A DNA stretch of 64,000 nucleotides from Candidatus Peregrinibacteria bacterium HGW-Peregrinibacteria-1. GTDB lineage: Bacteria > Patescibacteriota > Gracilibacteria > UBA1369 > LOWO2-01-FULL-3. Numbering within the stretch: position 1 is the first letter of the stretch; each line of letters starts with the position of its first letter. Location: contig PGYE01000001.1 in the NCBI GenBank assembly GCA_002839505.1, forward strand, positions 356,459-420,458, in the 5' to 3' direction. Positions 26,559 through 34,598 of the stretch are shown here, one piece after another. A model generated the notes under the pieces. That model was not told where the DNA came from. It worked only from the letters and a program-made list of their open reading frames with translations, and did no database searches. Made by a program: the position numbers and the translations under genes.

Positions 26559-28328
26559 TCATTTGGCCTCCCTAACCTCCCACTTCACAAAATCCTCCAG
26601 CTTCATACTCTCCTGTTTTTTGGTTTCATAGCTCCGTACAGCCAAACTACGCTCATTTTTTTCCGTCTCACCCACCACCAGCATATATGGAATTTTCATC
26701 ATCTCAGCATTTCTGATTTTTTTCCCAAGAGTATCACCACTATCATCCAACTCGAACCTCCATCCGGCTTTCTTCAATTCCGCCGCAACCTCCTTCGCAT
26801 AATCTACGAAGTTTTCGCTTACGGGCAGAATTCTCGCCTGCACAGGCGCTAACCACGCCGGAAAAGCACCCGCATAATGCTCGATCAGAAACCCGACCAA
26901 CCTCTCATGCGTACTCAACGGGGCCCGATGAATACAAATTGGCGTCTTTTCACTTCCGTCCACATCCGTATAAGTCAAATCAAACCTTTCTGGCACCGCA
27001 AAATCCAACTGATTCGTCGCCAAAGTAAATTCCCGCCCGATAGCCGACCAAATCTGCACATCTATCTTCGGGCCATAAAAGGCCGCCTCATCCTCAACTT
27101 CAACATAAGGCACCTTCAGCCGATCCAGTACATCCCTTACCATTCCCTCCGTCTTAACCCACAAATCCTCATTATCAACATACTTTTTCCCCAACCCTTC
27201 TTTTGAATGTTTAGAAAGTCTCATCTGATATTTTTCAATCCCAAAAAGCTCAAAATAGTACAAATAAAGCTCGATAACCTTTCCAAATTCTTCAGAAAAC
27301 TGCTCCTCCGTACAATAGATATGCGCATCATTCATACAAAGCGATCTCACTCGCATCAAACCAAACAAACTACCTGAATCCTCAAAACGATAACAAGTTC
27401 CATATTCAGCCAATCTCACTGGCAAATCTCGATAACTCTTTTTAATCGCACCATATATTTTATGATGATGCGGACAATTCATCGCTTTCAAATAATATTT
27501 TGTATTATCCATCTCCATTGGCGGATACATACTGTCTTCATAGTAGGGGAGATGCCCTGATCTCAAATATAGGTCCTCCTTAGCAATATGCGGAGAACGC
27601 ACTCTTTCATAACCATATTCCGATTCTTTTCTTTTTGCCAAATCCTCCAACATCTCTACCATCACCGATCCCTTTGGTAGCCACAGCGGTAAACCGGGCC
27701 CCACCTCTTCATCAAAAGCAAAAAGCTCCAACTGCTTCCCAAGCTTTCTGTGATCTCGTTTTTCCGCTTCTGCAAGCTGTTTTAAGTATTCATCCATTTC
27801 CTCTCTCGTGTGCCAAGCAGTACCATAAATACGCTGCAACATCGGATTTTTTTCATCCCCCTTCCAATATGCTCCCGCAATCTTCAAAAGTTTAAACGCT
27901 CCAATCTGCCCGGTATGCTCTGTATGACCACCGCGACACAAATCCACAAACATCGTCTTCTCATCGCGAGGCATCACATTCTTATAAAAAGTCAGAGTCT
28001 GCCCCTCCTTCGTAAATTCCTCAGCCAACTGCACCTTATACGGCTGATCTGCCTCTTTCAAAAAGTGTATAGCATCCTCACCTTTCACCTCTTCACCCAC
28101 AAACTTCTGCGACTGCTTCACAATCTGCTTCATCTTCTTCTCTAAAATCGGCAAATCCTCAGGAATCAAAGTCCTCGGCAGCTCAAAATCATAATAAAAA
28201 CCATTCTCAATCGTCGGCCCGATACCCAATTTAGCCTCCGGAAACATATCCATCACCGCTTGCGCCAAAACATGCGCACAAGAATGTCGCACCGCCTCAA
28301 TATCCATCTTTTCTGAAACCTTGGACAT
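26559..28328 (-). CDS. thrS: Threonyl-tRNA synthetase lacking the TGS domain
   Basis: Charges tRNA-Thr. 589 residues, against about 640 for E. coli. The protein begins just after where the TGS domain would end: the editing motif RHSCAHVLAQAV is already at residues 14-25. The second editing motif (DLCRGGHTEHTG) and the class II core are complete, with zinc ligands in MNCPHHHKIYG, NDAHIYC and CIHRAPLSTHER. The C-terminal anticodon domain ends normally. There is no upstream in-frame room for a TGS domain, since the promoter at 28360-28388 lies close before the ATG. It ends in TGA. The absence of TGS is the notable feature. Confidence 0.96.
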   Translation of the reverse strand: MSKVSEKMDIEAVRHSCAHVLAQAVMDMFPEAKLGIGPTIENGFYYDFELPRTLIPEDLPILEKKMKQIVKQSQKFVGEEVKGEDAIHFLKEADQPYKVQLAEEFTKEGQTLTFYKNVMPRDEKTMFVDLCRGGHTEHTGQIGAFKLLKIAGAYWKGDEKNPMLQRIYGTAWHTREEMDEYLKQLAEAEKRDHRKLGKQLELFAFDEEVGPGLPLWLPKGSVMVEMLEDLAKRKESEYGYERVRSPHIAKEDLYLRSGHLPYYEDSMYPPMEMDNTKYYLKAMNCPHHHKIYGAIKKSYRDLPVRLAEYGTCYRFEDSGSLFGLMRVRSLCMNDAHIYCTEEQFSEEFGKVIELYLYYFELFGIEKYQMRLSKHSKEGLGKKYVDNEDLWVKTEGMVRDVLDRLKVPYVEVEDEAAFYGPKIDVQIWSAIGREFTLATNQLDFAVPERFDLTYTDVDGSEKTPICIHRAPLSTHERLVGFLIEHYAGAFPAWLAPVQARILPVSENFVDYAKEVAAELKKAGWRFELDDSGDTLGKKIRNAEMMKIPYMLVVGETEKNERSLAVRSYETKKQESMKLEDFVKWEVREAK

Positions 28329-28359
28329 AAGAATTTTTAAATTACAAAATAGCGGACTG

Positions 28360-28388
28360 ATAATAGCAAACCTTTATTTAACACACAA
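28360..28388 (-). promoter_or_regulatory. Promoter of thrS
   Basis: On the minus strand TTGTGT (28383-28388), 17-base spacer, TATTAT (28360-28365) preceded by TGC, an extended -10. Leader about 25 bases, with no T-box-like structure possible in that length. Confidence 0.65.
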
Positions 28389-28414
28389 AATTAAAAATAA
28401 TTCCATCACCACAA

Positions 28415-28443
28415 TTGCATTTTCCCCACGCTACAACTAAAAT
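28415..28443 (+). promoter_or_regulatory. Promoter of recF
   Basis: TTGCAT at 28415-28420, 17-base spacer, TAAAAT at 28438-28443. Expected start near 28450, so about 20 bases before the GTG at 28470. Confidence 0.6.
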
Positions 28444-28469
28444 CACCGCACCACATAACACCAAAACGA

Positions 28470-29594
28470 GTGTCTTATCGCCTTCAAAACATCAAACTAC
28501 AACAGTTTCGCTCCTACCAAGAGCTGGACTTTGACTTCACCAATCAAATTACTGTAATTACCGGTGCGAATGGACACGGAAAAACCAACCTCCTCGAAGC
28601 CATTTACACATTATCACTCGGTCAATCCTTCCGCACCAATGACTATACCAATCTCGTCAATTGGGATTCTGACTACTCAAGAATTACCGCCAAGATTAAT
28701 CAAGCCGGCATCGACACCATCGAATCATTTTTCTCTCGTCACCCCAAACGCAAAAACTACAAAATCGATGGCGTAAATCAAAAGCAAAGTCAATTCATCG
28801 GTCATCTCCAGACCGTTCTCTTCCATCCGGAAGATCTCAACATGCTTTATTTAAGCCCTCTCTATCGTCGACGATACCTTGATATCATCCTTTCTCAGAC
28901 CGACCGTGAGTACCTGATCGCTCTCACCAACTACCGCAAAGTCATCAAGCATAAGAACGCCCTTCTCAAACAAATCCAAAAAAAAGCCCTCGAATTTGGC
29001 CCCGACATCAAGGATACCGACCTCGAAATTTGGAATTTCCAACTCGTGGACTTTGCCTCGACCATCATCAAATCTCGCCACGACTTCCTAAAGCGTCTCA
29101 ACACCGATATCACCGGAATATACCAAGGAATCTCTGACCATCACGAAGAAATAGCCATTTCATACAAAAATAAGGCAACCGCCAATCAGCCAAGCACCGA
29201 CAACCTCAATGATCAGCTGCACAGACTGCTCGAAGAATACAAATCACGAGAAATACTTAGCGGCAAGTCATTAATTGGCCCTCACCGCGATGACATTATC
29301 TTCACCATGGATCACCATAACATCAATGATAGTGCCTCTCGCGGAGAATTTCGCACACTCTTATTGGCTATCAAACTCGCTGAAATAGATTACATAACTG
29401 AAAAAACCGGCAGATCACCCTTATTACTCCTAGATGATGTCTTCTCCGAGTTAGACATCCATCGCCAAAACCACCTATTAAATGCAGTTAAAGGCTCTCA
29501 AGCCATAATCACAACAACAGCAGTCAACCCTGACCACCAAATATTGAATGCATCAGACAGCCTTGGTGTTGTACAAATAGACGATTTGTGTTAA
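28470..29594 (+). CDS. recF: Recombination mediator RecF
   Basis: SMC-like ATPase that helps load RecA at single-strand gaps. The 374-residue protein begins with GTG; an in-frame ATG is not found upstream in the short leader. The N-terminus is LQNIKLQQFRSYQELDFDF; Walker A is GANGHGKT (32-39); the C-terminal signature is followed by Walker B in LLLLDDVFSELD and a D-loop region. The SGE-type motif appears as SRGEFRTLLLAIKLAE. Length is standard. recF usually lies with dnaA and dnaN at the origin; here it does not, being between thrS and a prsW-like gene. Confidence 0.95.
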   Translation: MSYRLQNIKLQQFRSYQELDFDFTNQITVITGANGHGKTNLLEAIYTLSLGQSFRTNDYTNLVNWDSDYSRITAKINQAGIDTIESFFSRHPKRKNYKIDGVNQKQSQFIGHLQTVLFHPEDLNMLYLSPLYRRRYLDIILSQTDREYLIALTNYRKVIKHKNALLKQIQKKALEFGPDIKDTDLEIWNFQLVDFASTIIKSRHDFLKRLNTDITGIYQGISDHHEEIAISYKNKATANQPSTDNLNDQLHRLLEEYKSREILSGKSLIGPHRDDIIFTMDHHNINDSASRGEFRTLLLAIKLAEIDYITEKTGRSPLLLLDDVFSELDIHRQNHLLNAVKGSQAIITTTAVNPDHQILNASDSLGVVQIDDLC

Positions 29595-29597
29595 AAT
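29569..29597 (+). promoter_or_regulatory. Promoter of the PrsW-like gene, inside the 3' end of recF
   Basis: TTGTAC at 29569-29574, 17-base spacer, TAAAAT at 29592-29597, 24 bases before the ATG at 29622. The -35 and spacer lie in recF codons. Confidence 0.65.
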
Positions 29598-29621
29598 ACA
29601 TTAATTGTATTAAAAACAAAA

Positions 29622-30470
29622 ATGTCTGCTGCATTACAAATAGGCGGTTCAATTGTACTGGCGACTTTCCCGGCATTCATCTGGGGTTACATCTTCTATA
29701 TGAAAAGCCCCGAACGCCGACGCAACATCTGGATTACCTTCATTGTCGGCGGATTAGCGGTTTTCCCGATTCTAATATACAAGGCCCTCTGGCCCTTTAT
29801 CCCAGCCTTAAACATCAACAACGCCGTATCTTCATACACCAATGACTTTATCGGGATCGGCAGTGTCGCACTAATTCCCCTCAGTATCATCATCGTCTAC
29901 ATGTTTGTTGGAGTTATTGAAGAAGTAATGAAACTAGTCGCAGTCCGCTCCGTAGATGGCGGGCGGAACATCTTAGACATCGATGATGCCATTGAATTCT
30001 TTATCGTCGCCGCTTTAGGATTCTCCTTCGTCGAGAACATCCTTTATTTTTACAGCATCTGGATTACTCATGGAGCCGGTGAACTCATGCTCCCATTCTT
30101 TTTCCGGTCATCATTTTCCACGCTAGCCCACATAATTTTCTCCGGAATCCTTGGTTACTATTACGGCACCGCCTACTTTGCTCACGATATCCTGAAGAAC
30201 GAAATATGCGACAAGCGTAGTAAAATCACCAAGTGCTTGCACAAGCTCATTACGCCGAAGAAGGCTCGCGTATTTGCCCGAGAGCGTATGCAAGAAGGGC
30301 TTTTGATCGCTATCGGACTACACGCACTCTTCAATATCTTCCTCGAAATGGGCTGGAGTATATTGATTATTCCCTTCCTATTCACCGGATACACCACACT
30401 AAGCTATCTATTAGCAAAAAAGGAAAACCACATAAAATACGGAAAACTCATCCCTGCCGAGTCCTCCTAA
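29622..30470 (+). CDS. PrsW-family intramembrane metalloprotease
   Basis: Polytopic membrane protein of 282 residues related to PrsW, which cleaves membrane proteins such as anti-sigma factor RsiW. About seven helices. The family motifs appear in order: Glu-Glu pair in GVIEEVMKL (about residues 97-105), GFSFVENILYF (about 133), the His-containing HIIFSGILGYYYG (about 173) and GLHALFNIFLEMGW (about 230). These supply the Glu and His metal ligands of the family. Substrate unknown; no sigma or anti-sigma gene is adjacent. The gene seems to be alone behind its own promoter. Confidence 0.85.
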   Translation: MSAALQIGGSIVLATFPAFIWGYIFYMKSPERRRNIWITFIVGGLAVFPILIYKALWPFIPALNINNAVSSYTNDFIGIGSVALIPLSIIIVYMFVGVIEEVMKLVAVRSVDGGRNILDIDDAIEFFIVAALGFSFVENILYFYSIWITHGAGELMLPFFFRSSFSTLAHIIFSGILGYYYGTAYFAHDILKNEICDKRSKITKCLHKLITPKKARVFARERMQEGLLIAIGLHALFNIFLEMGWSILIIPFLFTGYTTLSYLLAKKENHIKYGKLIPAESS

Positions 30471-30563
30471 AAAACTCATAATTTCGACTTTTCACAGCAC
30501 CTGATAAGTGATAGACTCCCCGTTTGTATCACACAGGTGTCTTTTAAATTTCCAATATATCCA

Positions 30564-33455
30564 ATGCACGAAAATATCATTGTTACCGGAGCGAAACTAC
30601 ACAATCTCAAGAATATTAATGTTTCAATCCCAAAAAATAAATTTACAGTAATCACCGGACTTTCCGGATCAGGTAAATCAACACTAGCATTCGACACCAT
30701 CTACGCTGAGGGCCAAAGGCGCTATGTCGAAAGCCTTTCCACCTATGCCCGCAACTTCCTCGACCTCATGGACAAACCAGATGTCGAATCCATCGAAGGT
30801 CTTTCACCTGCCATATCAATTGATCAAAAAACCGCCCCTCGCAACCCTCGCTCTACCGTCGGAACAGTCACCGAAATATATGATTACCTCAGATTATTGT
30901 ATGCCAAAATCGGCATCCCACACTGCCCAAACTGTGGACTCAAAATCGAAAGGCAAAGCCACCAACAAATAATTGAAGAAGTCGCCTCAATAAAGGAGGG
31001 GACCCGTATTTTGATACTGGCCCCAATTATCAGAGATCGCAAAGGCCAACATCTCAAGGTATTCGAAAAAATTGAAAAAGAAGGATTTGTTCGCGTCCGT
31101 ATTGACGGAGAAATTTATCCAATTACCGAACTACCCGAGCTTGAAGAAAAGAAAAAACACACAATTGAAGTGGTTATCGACCGTCTGGTGATCCAAAACC
31201 TTGATATAAAAACCGAAAAACTCTCATCCGGACAAGAAATTGAGGTTTCCAACCCCGATCGCACCCGACTTGCTGACTCCCTCGAAACTGCACTTAAGTT
31301 TGGTGAAGGCATATTGGTAATCCTCAACCACGATACCGGCAAAGAAACACTCTATTCAGAGCATTTTGCCTGCATAAAGTGCAACATTAGCGTCCCCGAA
31401 ATATCACCTCGTAATTTCTCATTTAACAGCCCCCACGGAGCTTGTAGCAACTGTCATGGACTTGGTACCAACCTCGAAATTGACCCCGACCTTGTAATGC
31501 CAAACAAAAGCCTTTCACTAAGTGAAGGAGCCATCATTCCTTGGTCCACAAACAATGCCAACATGTCTTGGTACAACAAAATCATGGAAGAAGTAGCCAA
31601 AAAGCACAACTTCTCCGTCGACAAACCAATCAGTCGCCTTACAGAAGAGCAATTAAACATAATTCTCTATGGAACTGGAGAAGAAAAGTACCATGTCTCA
31701 ATCAACAAATATAGCGAGACCACCAAAAGCGTCTATTCAAACTCCTATGAAACAACATTCGAAGGCGTGATCCCAAATCTCATGCGTCGCCATTACGAAA
31801 CTGACTCCGACTATGTCAGACGAAAAATAGAGGGCTATATGCGCATTCTAGAGTGTCCGGCCTGCGAAGGACGCCGCCTCAAACCCGAAATGTTATCCGT
31901 AAAAATTCAAGACAACTCCATTGTTGACACCACCGAATTATCCGTATCCAAGGCTCTTGATTTATTCACACACCTCAACCTATCGGTCTCACATCAGAAA
32001 ATTGCCGAACGAATCCTCAAAGAAATTAATGCCCGACTCGTATTTCTTCAAGATGTCGGCCTTTCTTACCTCACTTTAAACCGCGCTGCCAACACCCTTT
32101 CCGGAGGCGAGGCTCAGCGAATCCGCCTTGCCACCCAGATCGGTTCCAAATTATCAGGCGTTATATATGTTTTGGACGAGCCAAGCATTGGGCTACACCA
32201 AGACGACAACCACAAACTAATCAAAACCCTGATATCCTTAAAAGAGCTTGGTAATACCGTCATAGTTGTCGAACACGACATTGATACCATGCTTGCTGCT
32301 GACTATATCATAGACATCGGGCCAGGAGCGGGGAAACACGGTGGAAATATTATTGCCGCCGGTACCCCCCAAGAAGTAATGGACAACCCAAATTCCGTCA
32401 CCGGAGGCTATCTTTCCGGAGTAAAATCCATATCTCCTCCTAAAAAGCGCCGCAAAGGCAATGGTAAAAAGATTTCCGTCATTGGCGCTCAAGAGAATAA
32501 TCTTCAAAATATTGATGTTGATATTCCCCTCGGACTCTTTATCGGCGTTACCGGAGTATCAGGTTCGGGAAAATCTAGCTTAATAAACGAGATACTGGTC
32601 AAAGCCATATCCAAGTCCCTATACGGATCCAAGGATGTTCCAGGAAAACACACTGAAATTAAAGGACTACACCACATCGACAAGATAATTAATATTGACC
32701 AATCTCCGATTGGAAGAACGCCAAGGTCCAATCCCGCGACCTATACTGGTGTTTTTACCGACATCAGAAACTTATTTGCCCAAACTTCCGAAGCGAAACT
32801 GCGCGGCTATAAAACAGGGCGTTTCAGCTTCAATGTCAAAGGTGGAAGATGTGAGGAATGTCGCGGTGATGGTATTAAAAAGATTGAAATGCATTTTTTG
32901 CCGGATATTCATGTCCCATGTGAAGTTTGTAAAGGAAAACGCTATAACAACGAAGCCCTCGAGGTAAAATACCGTGGAAAAAACATCTACGAAGTGCTGG
33001 ATATGACCGTAGAAGAAGCATTAGTATTTTTTAATGCCATACCATCGATCAAAACTAAGCTCGGTACGCTTGTGCAGGTCGGTCTTGGCTACATCCACTT
33101 GGGCCAAGCTGCCACAACACTTTCCGGAGGAGAAGCCCAGCGTGTAAAACTCGCAACAGAGCTTTCCAAGCGTTCTACCGGGAAAACGATATATATACTC
33201 GACGAGCCCACAACCGGACTTCACTTCGATGATGTCAAAAAATTATTAGAGGTTCTACACAACCTCGTCGACAAGGGAAACACAGTTCTCACTATTGAGC
33301 ATAATTTGGACGTTATAAAGACCGTAGATTATATAATTGATATTGGGCCCCATGGGGGAGACAAAGGCGGTAAAATCGTCGCTATAGGGACACCTGAAGA
33401 AATAAGTGCAACTAAAGGCTCAATTACAGGAAAGTGGTTAAAGAAAATCATTTAA
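30564..33455 (+). CDS. uvrA: Excinuclease ABC subunit A
   Basis: Damage-recognition ATPase of nucleotide excision repair, 963 residues from the ATG at 30564. An in-frame GTG at 30537 would add nine residues not typical for UvrA. Two ABC modules are complete: Walker [11 protein letters not shown] near residue 34, signature [14 protein letters not shown], Walker [11 protein letters not shown]; second Walker [11 protein letters not shown], signature [13 protein letters not shown] and [10 protein letters not shown]. Zinc-binding cysteines occur as CPNC near residue 117, CIKC...CSNC near 277-300 and CEEC...CEVC in the second half. No SOS box was recognised upstream. uvrB and uvrC are not in the window. 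Confidence 0.97.
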   Translation: MHENIIVTGAKLHNLKNINVSIPKNKFTVITGLSGSGKSTLAFDTIYAEGQRRYVESLSTYARNFLDLMDKPDVESIEGLSPAISIDQKTAPRNPRSTVGTVTEIYDYLRLLYAKIGIPHCPNCGLKIERQSHQQIIEEVASIKEGTRILILAPIIRDRKGQHLKVFEKIEKEGFVRVRIDGEIYPITELPELEEKKKHTIEVVIDRLVIQNLDIKTEKLSSGQEIEVSNPDRTRLADSLETALKFGEGILVILNHDTGKETLYSEHFACIKCNISVPEISPRNFSFNSPHGACSNCHGLGTNLEIDPDLVMPNKSLSLSEGAIIPWSTNNANMSWYNKIMEEVAKKHNFSVDKPISRLTEEQLNIILYGTGEEKYHVSINKYSETTKSVYSNSYETTFEGVIPNLMRRHYETDSDYVRRKIEGYMRILECPACEGRRLKPEMLSVKIQDNSIVDTTELSVSKALDLFTHLNLSVSHQKIAERILKEINARLVFLQDVGLSYLTLNRAANTLSGGEAQRIRLATQIGSKLSGVIYVLDEPSIGLHQDDNHKLIKTLISLKELGNTVIVVEHDIDTMLAADYIIDIGPGAGKHGGNIIAAGTPQEVMDNPNSVTGGYLSGVKSISPPKKRRKGNGKKISVIGAQENNLQNIDVDIPLGLFIGVTGVSGSGKSSLINEILVKAISKSLYGSKDVPGKHTEIKGLHHIDKIINIDQSPIGRTPRSNPATYTGVFTDIRNLFAQTSEAKLRGYKTGRFSFNVKGGRCEECRGDGIKKIEMHFLPDIHVPCEVCKGKRYNNEALEVKYRGKNIYEVLDMTVEEALVFFNAIPSIKTKLGTLVQVGLGYIHLGQAATTLSGGEAQRVKLATELSKRSTGKTIYILDEPTTGLHFDDVKKLLEVLHNLVDKGNTVLTIEHNLDVIKTVDYIIDIGPHGGDKGGKIVAIGTPEEISATKGSITGKWLKKII

Positions 33456-33493
33456 CCAGGTACACCTCAAATCACATAGATGACAATATTTTT

Positions 33494-33514
33494 AACTAAA
33501 ATATCATTTTAGTT
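33494..33514. terminator. AT-rich hairpin after uvrA
   Basis: A 9-bp perfect inverted repeat AACTAAAAT/ATTTTAGTT with a 3-base loop, followed by TATTCCTTTTT. All-A/T stems terminate poorly, so this is only a probable end of the uvrA transcript. Confidence 0.4.
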
Positions 33515-33560
33515 ATTCCTTTTTAATGTAGATGTCACCATGCCTTCAAAGCTAAAAATA

Positions 33561-33718
33561 ATTTAATAAAGTTTAATTAAGTTTAATAAAATTTAATTAA
33601 ATATACTCAAAGTTTTTCATGTCAGCTGTGTTGTTTGGGCTTAACTCTGCTTAATAACATCATTTCAACTCCTTTCAAGTGCCCTCAGATTGTTTTAAGT
33701 TTAATAAAGTTTAAAAAA
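33561..33718. repeat. Tandem 10-bp AT-rich repeats, iteron-like
   Basis: Four head-to-tail copies of RTTTAATWAA tile exactly at 33561-33600, with W alternating A, T, A, T. Two further copies (the second degenerate) occur at 33699-33718. The 10-bp period places every copy on the same DNA face. The repeats lie in a gene-free stretch (33456-33924) upstream of a helix-turn-helix gene. They could be binding sites of its product, a duplex-unwinding element or a simple slip-strand product. No DnaA box was seen in this gap. Confidence 0.75.
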
Positions 33719-33790
33719 CTCTTGTAATTAAAAAAGAATAATGTTAAATTCACTTCTGTTAGGAAAAGATACTTAAAAACAAGGAGGATA

Positions 33791-33819
33791 TTGAATATTT
33801 AGCTTCAAAGTGGTAAAAT
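33791..33819 (+). promoter_or_regulatory. Promoter of the HTH and zinc-ribbon pair
   Basis: TTGAAT at 33791-33796, 17-base spacer, TAAAAT at 33814-33819 preceded by TGG (extended -10). The start near 33826 gives an unusually long leader, about 100 bases, which holds a pair of palindromes. Confidence 0.7.
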
Positions 33820-33870
33820 ATGTTAAGTGCTTTTTATTTTAATAAAAAAGGACTAACATCAACTAAAGCA

Positions 33871-33898
33871 GTTTAAACAAGCTCAATTGTGTTTAAAC
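33871..33898. promoter_or_regulatory. Paired GTTTAAAC palindromes, possible operator
   Basis: Two perfect 8-bp palindromes at 33871-33878 and 33891-33898, spaced exactly 20 bp centre to centre, or two helical turns, just upstream of the ATG at 33925. The core GTTTAA is shared with the 10-bp repeats upstream. A natural guess is that the HTH protein binds both. Confidence 0.5.
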
Positions 33899-33924
33899 TT
33901 CAAGAAAAGCCATTTACAACCAAA

Positions 33925-34215
33925 ATGCAAGAAAAATTTCTTACCACTGAACAAGTAGCAAATATTCTCCAGGTACACCCATTCACAATACTGAAGTTCA
34001 TAAAACAAGGTAAGTTGAAGGGGATAAAGCTTGGTCGTGTATACCGCATTAAAGAAAGTGATGTTGAGTTATTTATTGAGGAGAGAACAACAGGAGTTAA
34101 AGTTTCCAAAAAAGAAGCAAATAAACCCGAGAGTTCCCCCCCCAGTAATTCACTCCCCGAACACTCAATTCCTCGTAAAGCGGACGGCGATACCGACCAT
34201 TACTACATCATTTAA
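33925..34215 (+). CDS. Excisionase/MerR-like helix-turn-helix DNA-binding protein
   Basis: A 96-residue protein whose first 55 residues are the HTH_17 (excisionase-type winged helix) signature: FLTTEQVANILQVHPFTILK, IKQGKLKGIKLGRVYRI and KESDVELFIEE. The rest is a polar, Ser/Pro-rich tail ending DHYYII. The ATG at 33925 starts right at the domain; a GTG at 33889 would overlap the second palindrome. Such proteins act as excisionases, plasmid replication or partition helpers, or small regulators. No integrase is adjacent. The repeats and palindromes around it suggest DNA sites it binds, possibly its own control. Confidence 0.8.
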   Translation: MQEKFLTTEQVANILQVHPFTILKFIKQGKLKGIKLGRVYRIKESDVELFIEERTTGVKVSKKEANKPESSPPSNSLPEHSIPRKADGDTDHYYII

Positions 34216-34236
34216 AGCCCTAAAATAAACATCGCC

Positions 34237-34428
34237 ATGGTAATAAATTGTCTCTCATGCGGCAAAACAGTCTCCAGCAACCTGCACAATTGTCCATACT
34301 GCCACTGTCAGGTTACGGATATTACGCTTCAAATGAACGGCAGATTGCCAGAAGACAGCTTAAAAAGAAGAATCAAGGAAATAGTTATCGCATTTAGAGC
34401 CGGAAGACAGAAGACACTTACGAGATAG
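34237..34428 (+). CDS. Small zinc-ribbon protein
   Basis: A 63-residue protein with two CxxC pairs, CLSCGK at 5-10 and CPYCHC at 19-24, forming a predicted zinc ribbon, followed by a basic helical tail (LKRRIKEIVIAFRAGRQKTL). The spacing of the knuckles is normal for short zinc ribbons. It starts 21 bases after the HTH gene and shares its promoter. Function unknown; such proteins often bind nucleic acid or partner proteins. The short length makes the coding call less certain, but the cysteine pattern supports it. Confidence 0.65.
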   Translation: MVINCLSCGKTVSSNLHNCPYCHCQVTDITLQMNGRLPEDSLKRRIKEIVIAFRAGRQKTLTR

Positions 34429-34479
34429 AACATTAAAAATTTCATTCCTGTAAAAAATAAAACTCTCCAATTTGGATTC

Positions 34480-34528
34480 CAATCGCGTTGCCCACGGATT
34501 GAAATCACCACCCCGCTGCCCTGCGGGG
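34480..34528. ncRNA. Two successive stem-loops with identical TGCCC loops
   Basis: First hairpin at 34480-34501: CAATC/GATTG with a bulged G, then CGT/ACG, loop TGCCC. Second at 34511-34528: CCCCGC/GCGGGG, loop TGCCCT. They lie in a GC-rich patch inside AT-rich DNA, just before the terminator at 34547-34572. They may be the 3' end of the HTH/zinc-ribbon transcript or, on the minus strand, the 3' trailer of the secreted-protein operon. The repeat of the same loop suggests a function. Confidence 0.35.
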
Positions 34529-34546
34529 ACAAGCCCTAGAAAAGCT

Positions 34547-34572
34547 AAAAAGCCATCACCCAATGGCTTTTT
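34547..34572. terminator. Bidirectional intrinsic terminator
   Basis: A perfect 10-bp stem, AAAAAGCCAT and ATGGCTTTTT, with loop CACCCA, flanked by T runs on both strands. It ends both the plus-strand HTH/zinc-ribbon unit and the convergent minus-strand operon that finishes at 34599. Confidence 0.85.
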
Positions 34573-34598
34573 ATTTTATCTATGAAAAAACCACCTCA

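Noticed and set aside
33741..33776. Eleven-codon open frame followed by AAGGAGGAT
   Set aside because: It lies upstream of the mapped promoter, the GGAGG precedes only a three-codon frame, and nothing supports translation.
34430..34546. tRNA-like segment (GATTTCAATCC on the minus strand)
   Set aside because: No acceptor stem, no D arm and the second hairpin has a six-base loop, so it cannot fold as a tRNA.
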